From: Hordeum vulgare subsp. vulgare
Taxonomy: Eukaryota; Streptophyta; Magnoliopsida; Poales; Poaceae
Assembly (NCBI RefSeq): GCF_904849725.1
Contig: NC_058519.1
Span: 185,927,703-185,991,702 of the forward strand
DNA: 64,000 nucleotides
Direction of reading: 5' to 3'
Position numbers and translations under genes: made by a program. The notes under the pieces were generated by a model. That model was given only the letters and a program-made list of their open reading frames with translations. It had not been told where the DNA came from and made no database searches. Positions 57,256 to 64,000 of this stretch are shown here, one piece after another. Each line of letters opens with the position of its first letter. Positions within the stretch are counted from its first letter, which is position 1.

Positions 57256-60200
57256 TCACTTCTTGGCGGTTGAGGAAGAGTCGTGATGCTTCTTGGGAGT
57301 AGTCTTCTTCCTTGGACCGGTAGCAGTGTCGAGTTGTTCTTCATCAGTTTCAGCAGTGCGGAATGAAGAAAAGGAGCTGTCTTCAAGGTCTAGAACTGGA
57401 ATAGGCCTGAACTTCTTCTTGGGAGGCCACGACCATTCAAAGTCTCGCTCAAAGTCCATTTCTTCAAGCTCAGTCTGAGTCTTCAGATGTGCAAGTGTAG
57501 CCCAGGTGCGATCAAAAACCTCATGCAGATAATGATGGTTGAGCTTCACAGAGTTCTGTGTTTCAGTGAGGGTTTTCACAATGGCGCCAAACTGGCGTTT
57601 GACCCACTTGTGATTGCGATCCACCTTTTGGTGAAGACTGAGGAGGAGCTCTCTTGTATTCATCACGCGAGGAGGAATGGGGCTTGCCGGACGAGTCTCA
57701 GTATCATCCCATGAAGAATAAGCTTCTGGCTCTCTGAACTGGCCATCAAGGGGGCTACTGCCTTCTTCAATCACGGATGTTCCTTTTCCTTCAATGGGCT
57801 CGAAAGTCTTCTTGTTGACCCGGATAGGAGGCATATAACCAACATGGTTTTGGCATTCAGCGAGAAAGTTGATGCCTGTCCTTGTCCTGATGAATCTCAT
57901 GATCCATGGGGCATATATCTTGTGGTCAAAAGGACACACAACATTGTCGGCCAAAGTCCTCAAGAAGAAATCATGGATGTTGATAGGAATACCATGAATG
58001 ATGTTGAAGAGGATATTCTTCATGAGGCCTACAACATCTTCTTCATCATCATGGCCTTTGATCGGCGCGAGCACACTGCAGAGGATTCTGTAAACAGATC
58101 TGGGTGTGTACTTGAGCTCGTGGACGAGGAAGGTTGTTCTCGGAGGTTTTCCTTCAGCCAAAGGCTTCATGAGGACTTCACGCTCACCATAAAGCTTCAC
58201 ATCCTCATTTGAGGGAATTGGTACAAGAAGTTCTCGGAGGAGTTCAGTAGCAGGAGCCTTGTAGTGAGTGTTTTGTGTCATCCAATCAAACACCCAAGTG
58301 TTAATGTCTTCAGGGTTGCCGGATATGTGAAGAGTGGCATAGAACGGAAGAATTAGCTCGTTGTTCCAGTCAGAGATGTCGGAGCACATAGGTAGTAAAC
58401 CAGCATCATGGAGTACACTGAGGACTGGCTCCAGGCACGGTATTGCTTCAAGTTCAACATGAGGAATATGCTTGTGCTGGAATACCTTGTTTCGTCCACA
58501 TAGCACAGAGGCATAGTAATTCATCTGAGTCCTAGTCCAAAACTTCAGATGCCTCATTTGAGGCTTGTCATAGGGGTTCTCTCCAATGAAGTACATGCGT
58601 TCTTCAAAGAAATTTTCCTTTTGAAACTTGGGACGCTTGGAGAATGGCTGATGTTGAACTGGCTGAAGATTTTGCTGAGGAACAGGAGGGGAGACAACAA
58701 TGTCAGTCTCTGGGTTGAGCACGACGAATGCATTCTCTTGGTCAGGTGCATTTTCCTCAGCATTTTCCTTGGGGTGAGGAATTTCAGCAGCTGGTACTTC
58801 ATGCTGAGGAGATGGTGCTGGCTAGGCGTCAGGCTGAGGGGCTTGCTCTCGCTGTGCATCAGGCTGAGGAATAGCTTCTTCTTGCTTAGTTGGAGGAGTT
58901 GGGTCAGCCTGTTCCTCATCTTGAGGATTTTTCTCAGAGCGTTGAATGTCATCAGTTTGAGAATTTTCAGTTTGTTCTTCCACAGCTGGCTTGGTGGCAG
59001 ATGCAGTTTCATCAGCTGGTGCAGCTGATTCTTGAGCAGTGTCTTTTTGAGGAATGAAAGGTTGAGGACTGTCGTCTATATGAATTTCCTCGTCAGTGTG
59101 TTCCTCAGAGACGGCATCCTTCATTTCCTCATCTGCCTTTTTCGCTGGATCATCAATGATGACCATTTCATAAGAAGGAGCGACATTCAGTGGCACACGG
59201 TCCAGAGCAGCAGTTTCCTCAAGTGCTTTGAGGCGCTTGGCCTCTGTTTCTTCCTCTGCTGAGGAGGCCTTTCTCTTTTTGGCTTCCTTCTCAGCAGCCC
59301 TAGTTTTCTTCACGTCTGATGCAGACGGAGTCATCTTCTTCACCTTTGAAGCTTTTGGTGAAGGGGTTCTCTTTATAGATTCTTCAGCTGGTATTGAGGA
59401 ACCAGCTCGAACAGAGTCATCAGCTAGCTTTGATGAAGCAGCTGGGTCAGGGGCAGTCTCATCAGCTGCAGCGAATTCATCTGCTGGAGCTTCCATGATG
59501 ATTTCTTCAATAGCCGGTGCATCTGCACGGCTTTCTTGGTGTACTTCCTCAGCTTGAGGAGTTTCCTCATCCTGAGGAGATTCGTCTGCTGTCTCCTCAA
59601 TCAAGGGCTGAGAAGTTGGTGCTGGGGGTGCAGCCTTCTTGTTGTAGTCATCAACAGCTTTAGTGGCCAGCTTGATGAAATTACTCTTGAGACTCTTACG
59701 ATCTGACAACTTGGAGTACTTGTCAGTCAATTTCTTCAGCTCTGCCTGTGTTGATACCAGTGCATCAGGAGTCAAGTTGAGGAGATTCTGTTTGAGGAAT
59801 TTCTCCTTTTTAAGCTTTGCAATTTTGGCCTGCTTGGCCTGCTGTTCTTTCCACTTAGCTTCATTGATGAAAGTGGCCACCATGTGGCTAATGCCAGGGG
59901 GAAGTTTCAAATCATCAATAGGAGTGTTTGGGTCCTCATACCAGATGTTGATGAAGTCAAGGAGGACCTTGGGGTCCATGGCCAGAGGAATGACACTGCC
60001 TGATGCTTGAGCTACTCTTTCCTGCTTGTTTCTGATGATGGCTTGCAGTGTTTGATCATCATATTCATCACTGCCCTTTGATGTAGACGGGACGGTGATG
60101 ATTTTGCTGGGGCTTGGCAGAGTTGCACATTCAGCAGATACCTGATTCTTCGCAGGAGGTGTTGAAGACTTTGTCTCCGAGCTGGTTGCAGCTGGGAGTG

Positions 60201-60966
60201 AGGAGCTGGAGCTGGCGGTCATAGGCTTCATGACTTGCTTCTGTATTGGTTTCTCTTGAGGCTTTGGTGGTGGTGCTGAGGATTTTGGAGCTGAGGAGAT
60301 TGGTACTGAGGGTTTTGGCGCTGATGGTTTTGGTGCTGAGGGTTTTGTGACTGAAGCCTGAGCAGACTTCTCTTGAGGCTTTGCAGCCTTTGGCTTTGAT
60401 GGTACAGACTGCATTTGAGGACTTTCTGAACCAGAAGTCTCAGCGGCAGAGGAGGTAGCAGCAGCTGAGGATTCATTGAATTTCCTCACTGCAGTTTCTT
60501 CCTGCTTCTGGAGCTTAGCCAGATGCTTTTCCTTCTCATGTGGATAATCATCAATGGTCTTGAGGCTTGAGGGATGTGCAACTTGATGATCCTCAAGTGG
60601 GGCCCGTCTGCGAGGGGGCTTCAGAGCGAATTTCTTCACATACTTGGGAGTCACAAACCTGTATTCCTTCCATTCCTTCGCCCATCGGCGTTCTATCTTC
60701 TGCAGCCGTATCTTTCTCTTGGCCATTGTCTCATTTTCATCAGGCGTGCAATAGTCCAAGTAAATATCCTCAGGGATATCCACAGTTGTGTTTTGCTCAA
60801 GTTTCTTTCCTCCCTTCTGTTTTCTATTATCCTCCATTTTCTTCAGCTGAGGATTTTGCTGATGAGATTGAAATCTTGAGGATTCTGATGAGACTTGAAA
60901 ATTTTCTTCTAGAAATGCTGCAAATGAATTAATGTGATGAGAACCGAGAGATTCATCAGCTGACAT
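57256..60966 (-). pseudogene. env-position ORF of the SIRE/Maximus element, one nonsense codon
   Basis: One frame of about 1,240 codons ends TGA at 57258-57256 and is interrupted only by TAG at 58824-58822 (probably a Gln codon CAG changed to TAG). The first in-frame ATG is 60966; another is 60837 (MEDNRKQKGG). The N-terminal half is low-complexity: Lys-rich, then repeated Ser-Ala-Pro-Lys units (about residues 220-270) and an acidic Ala/Glu-rich stretch. The C-terminal half, after the stop, is a compact conserved-looking domain (FFEERMYFIGENPYDKP, SDISDWNNELILPFYATL, KIYAPWIMRFIRTRTGI) reminiscent of 'putative plant transposon protein' domains. No obvious signal peptide or strong membrane span, so 'env' refers to position only. 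Function unknown. Confidence 0.7.
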
Positions 60967-62315
60967 GAGTGTACATGTCAACAGAGTATAGTTGCGAGGA
61001 ATTTGGAGAGGTCATATGCGTTCTCAGATTTGAAGAAAATGAAAAAGTTTGACAGTTGAGGAATATAACCAGTGGTTGAGGAATTTGCCTAAGCATACTG
61101 TTCTTGGGTTCCAGAGTTGTACAGATCCGAAAATTCGCACAATTGAGGAAGCTCGTGAAAATCTTAGATGCTTAGCATAGTTCATCAATGATGTGGTGAT
61201 AGGCAGTGTTTGATGAATCAAGTGCTTATCGATTCTTGAGGAAAAACAGATTTCACGTAGAAGATGTAAAATTTTAGATCTAACTTGCGGTAAAAATGGG
61301 ATTTTATTTACCCTGGAAGGTGCGCACGAAGAACACGGAAAGGTGCGTAGAGAAGCTCTTCGGTCGCGTGTCCAATGCACCCTAACCCGGCGACAGAGGA
61401 CGTCTACGGCGGCGGTGGACGAAGATGGTCCAACTCCAGCGTGGTTCCGACGATGGAGAAGTCGAGGCAGTGAAGCTCTTCCTCACCGGCGACGAGACTA
61501 CCACCGATGGCGCTTGGGTTCGGTGGTGTTTGTTGTGGCAGGAGAGCAATGGAGCGAAGAAGAGTATGCCGAGGGGGATAAGGACATATTTATAGCCAAA
61601 CAGTTACTGTTGACGCAAAAATTTCGGACCAAACAGCCCCTGCCTCTATGTCTCCGCATGACACGTGTAGCTCCCGAACAAGGCGGTGGAGATAGTGGAG
61701 ATCGTGGTTATCCGAACGTGGGAAGTGGGGTTCAGTTACTGTGCATTAAAGAAACATTTTTGAAGATTTGAGGATTTTCGTTACAAAATCATCACTGACA
61801 AGGACGCAGTGAGGATTTTGAACAAAGTTTCAAGTAGAACGCATATGAAGAATTGAATAGACTGGATGAGTATAGCATAGAGGGAAAGTAGGGTCCGATC
61901 ACATTCACTTAGCAGAAATATCAACTTGAAGAAATAGCAATAAGTGAATGATGTTGAGGACTTGAAATCACAGTTTATCTAGTCAAATGAAAGTCATCAA
62001 GTGTTTTTGAAGATTTTGTGATAAATTGTCACAATGAAGAACAAGTGTTTTGAAGAAAAACACATTTTGAGGAAATAGAACATTTGAAGAAAATCAACTT
62101 GAGGAATTTCACATTGGGCGGTGGCCTGACCCACCATATAAGAATGTTGATTACACACACCGCGTACAACTGTCGTAGGGCCCTGAGAATCAATTTCTTC
62201 GTTGATTTCTTCACACTCAGAGTGACATTCTTCATCAGTTGAAGAAAATCGATTCATCGTGTGTTGCACATCTAAGTCATCAATTTTGCATAAGTGTTAG
62301 GATGTGTGCATGTTT
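60967..62315 (-). other. region between pol and the env-position gene of element E
   Basis: Non-coding on the minus strand apart from the promoter/leader candidate at 61311-61594. The part 61600-62315 is AT-rich and shows no domain. A plus-strand open frame at 61343-61771 is the complement of the leader and is not supported as a gene. Confidence 0.5.
61311..61594 (-). promoter_or_regulatory. internal TATA box and leader exon upstream of the env-position gene
   Basis: Minus strand TATAAATA at 61594-61587 (within GGCTATAAATATGTCC) is followed by a GC-rich, CT-rich leader of about 270 bp and a splice-donor-like CCAGGGTAAAT at about 61315-61305. This resembles a plant promoter with a first exon placed ahead of the env-position ORF (ATG 60966). 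A separate transcript for this gene is therefore plausible; it is inferred from sequence only. Confidence 0.45.
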
Positions 62316-64000
62316 TTACAAAACATTTGAAGATTCTAAGATATTTAGCTCACACCGCAACTTGCAAAACCTTTTATCAACCAAGGGCTTAGTGAAGATA
62401 TCTGCCAGTTGATCATCAGTCTTCACATGGTCGATGAGGATATTGCCCTTGAGGACATGGTCCCAAAGAAAATGATGACGAATCTGGATGTGCTTGGTCT
62501 TCGAGTGTTGTACTGGGTTATATGCAATCTTGATAGCACTCTCATTGTCACAGTAGAGAGGCACATTCTTCATGTTGATGCCGTAGTCCTTGAGGGTTTG
62601 CTTCATCCATAGTAATTGAGCACAGCAAGAACCAGCAGCAATGTACTCAGCTTCGGCAGTGGAGAGTGATACGCAGTTCTGCTTCTTTGAGGACCAGCAA
62701 ACTAGTGATCTTCCGAGGAAATGGCATGTGCCAGAAGTTGACTTGCAATCCACACGGTCACCAGCATAGTCAGAATCAGAATACCCTACCAGATGAAGAT
62801 TTGAGCCCTTGGGATACCATAATCGTAGTGTTGGTGTGTGAGCTAAGTATCGAAGAATATGTTTCACAGCCTTATGGTGTGATTCCTTCGGTTTTGCTTG
62901 AAAACGTGCACACATGCAAACACTAAGCATTATATCTGGCCTAGATGCACATAGATACAATAAAGAACCAATCATAGAACGATATACCTGCTGATCGAAA
63001 TCTTTACCATTTTCATCACTACCGAGGTGGCCGTTGGTAGGCATTGGAGTCTTGGCACCTTTGCATTCATGCATGTCGAATTTCCTCAGAATATCCTCGA
63101 GGTATTTCTCCTGTGATATGAAGATTCCATTGCTTTGTTGACGAATTTGAAGACCTAAGAAGAATTTCAGCTACCCCGTCATGGACATCTGATATTCTTC
63201 ACTCATCATGTAGGCAAATTCATCACTGTATCGTTTGTGAATACAGCCAAATATGATATCATCGACATATATTTGACACACAAATAGCTCATTATCATAA
63301 GATTTAGTGAAAAGAGTTGGATCGAGTGAACCAGGTTTGAAGCCTTTCTTCATGAGGAATTCCTTCAATGTATCATACCATGCCCGAGGGGCTTGCTTGA
63401 GACCATAAAGAGCCTTTCTGAGTCTGAAGACTTTGTCTGGATTCTTTGGATCCTCAAAACTTGGGGGCTGAGCAACATATACTTCTTCCTCAAGCTTACC
63501 ATTGAGGAATGCACTTTTCACATCCATTTGATATAAGATGATGTTATGATGATTAGCATAAGCAAGTAGTATTCGAATAGCTTCAAGTCTAGCAACAGGT
63601 GCAAAAGTTTCATCGAAATCTATTCCTTCAACCTGGGTGTAGCCTTGGGCTACAAGTCGTGCCTTGTTCCTCACCACTTGACCGTCCTCATCTTGCTTGT
63701 TTCGAAAAATTCACTTGGTGCCGATGATGTTGTGCTTGCGAGTATCTGGTCGTTTGACGAGCTCCCATACGTCATTCATCTTGATTTGAAGAAGTTCGTC
63801 TTGCATAGCTTGGATCCACTCCGGTTCCAGAAAAGCCTCATCAACTTTTGAGGGTTCTGTGATGGATACAAAGGAAAAATGCCCACAAAAGTTAACTAAG
63901 TGTGAAGCTTTTGAGCGAGTGAGAGGACCTGGCGCGTTGATGTCGTTGAGGATTTTGTCAAGTTCTACTTCGTTTGCAATCATTGGATGAGCTGGTTGAG
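62316..64000 (-). pseudogene. pol: Copia pol of element E: RT and RNase H part
   Basis: The frame enters from the right edge of the window. Reverse transcriptase: WIQAMQDELLQIKMNDVWELV, then TGA at 63713-63711 (Trp TGG changed to TGA), [48 protein letters not shown] and an intact YVDD near 63260. A second stop, TAG, is at 63173-63171 in the place of a Glu codon. RNase H: GYSDSDYAGD, STAEAEYIAA and CDNESAI, so the acidic residues are present; TAA at 62318-62316 ends the frame. The three segments are in one phase. Gag, protease and integrase lie outside the window. Confidence 0.9.

Larger units (their letters stand above)
55321..64000 (-). mobile_element. Copia SIRE/Maximus-type element E, 3' part
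   Basis: On the minus strand: pol (from beyond 64000 to 62316), an untranslated/leader region (62315-60967), a long env-position gene (60966-57256), a 3' untranslated region (57255-56751, no gene), polypurine tract and 3' LTR. The presence of an additional large gene after pol is the hallmark of SIRE-group elements; Maximus is the Triticeae member I know with such an LTR start. The element inserted in the gag of D. Few stops in pol and env-position gene suggest a relatively recent copy. Confidence 0.85.

Noticed and set aside
58549..59028. Plus-strand open frames within the env-position gene
   Set aside because: Leu/Ser-rich products typical of the complement of a Lys/Glu-rich coding sequence.
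61343..61771. 142-codon plus-strand frame between pol and the env-position gene
   Set aside because: It is the reverse complement of the GC-rich leader candidate and has no recognised domain.
1..64000. Host protein-coding or tRNA genes
   Set aside because: All recognisable domains are of transposable elements, and no cloverleaf-type tRNA sequence was noticed; tRNA-like matches are priming sites next to LTRs.

Overview
This 64-kb window looks like repeat-rich intergenic DNA from a grass of the wheat/barley tribe (Triticeae). I see no convincing host gene, tRNA, rRNA or CRISPR array. Nearly all of it can be read as nested LTR retrotransposons plus one broken PIF/Harbinger DNA transposon. Family names (Sukkula-like LARD, Angela/BARE/WIS, Sabrina/WHAM-like Athila, SIRE/Maximus) are recalled from LTR ends, priming sites and protein motifs, not from a database search.

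Layout. 1-4100: two related 3' ends of a Tat-type Gypsy family (B1 nested in B2). 4101-6598: part of a Copia LTR on the minus strand. 6599-about 8255: Harbinger remnant. 8256-9298 plus 35932-36128: the 3' LTR of a minus-strand Angela-like Copia element, with decayed pol at 36129-37046. Its LTR is split by a LARD (9299-35926, duplication CATGA) with ~5-kb LTRs and no pol. The LARD 3' LTR is split by Gypsy element A (22810-35572, duplication CTTGC). The Copia pol is cut by an Athila-type element D (from 37047). The 5' LTR of D is split by Gypsy element C (37395-52392, duplication CACCC), and C carries a minus-strand Athila LTR at 44353-45880. The gag of D is cut by a minus-strand SIRE/Maximus element E (55321 to beyond the window).

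How the parts work together. A and C encode sense gag-protease-RT-RNaseH-integrase, all broken by stops and frameshifts. Each also carries, between integrase and 3' LTR, a separate gene on the opposite strand: a multi-exon gene with GT-AG introns, a TATA-like box and a 'putative gypsy-type transposon' N-terminal domain. Because the introns lie on the strand opposite to the genomic RNA, retrotransposition would not remove them. In both elements the intron just upstream of a coiled-coil exon holds repeated hairpins next to a G-rich motif resembling the element's own polypurine tract. A also has a 15-copy, 70-bp array of similar design. Element E carries a long env-position ORF, broken by one stop, with its own TATA-like leader. 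These extra-gene modules are the most interesting content here.

By-eye LTR divergence is about 3.8% for A and 7.5% for C, so A is the younger. All ages and exon edges are manual readings.
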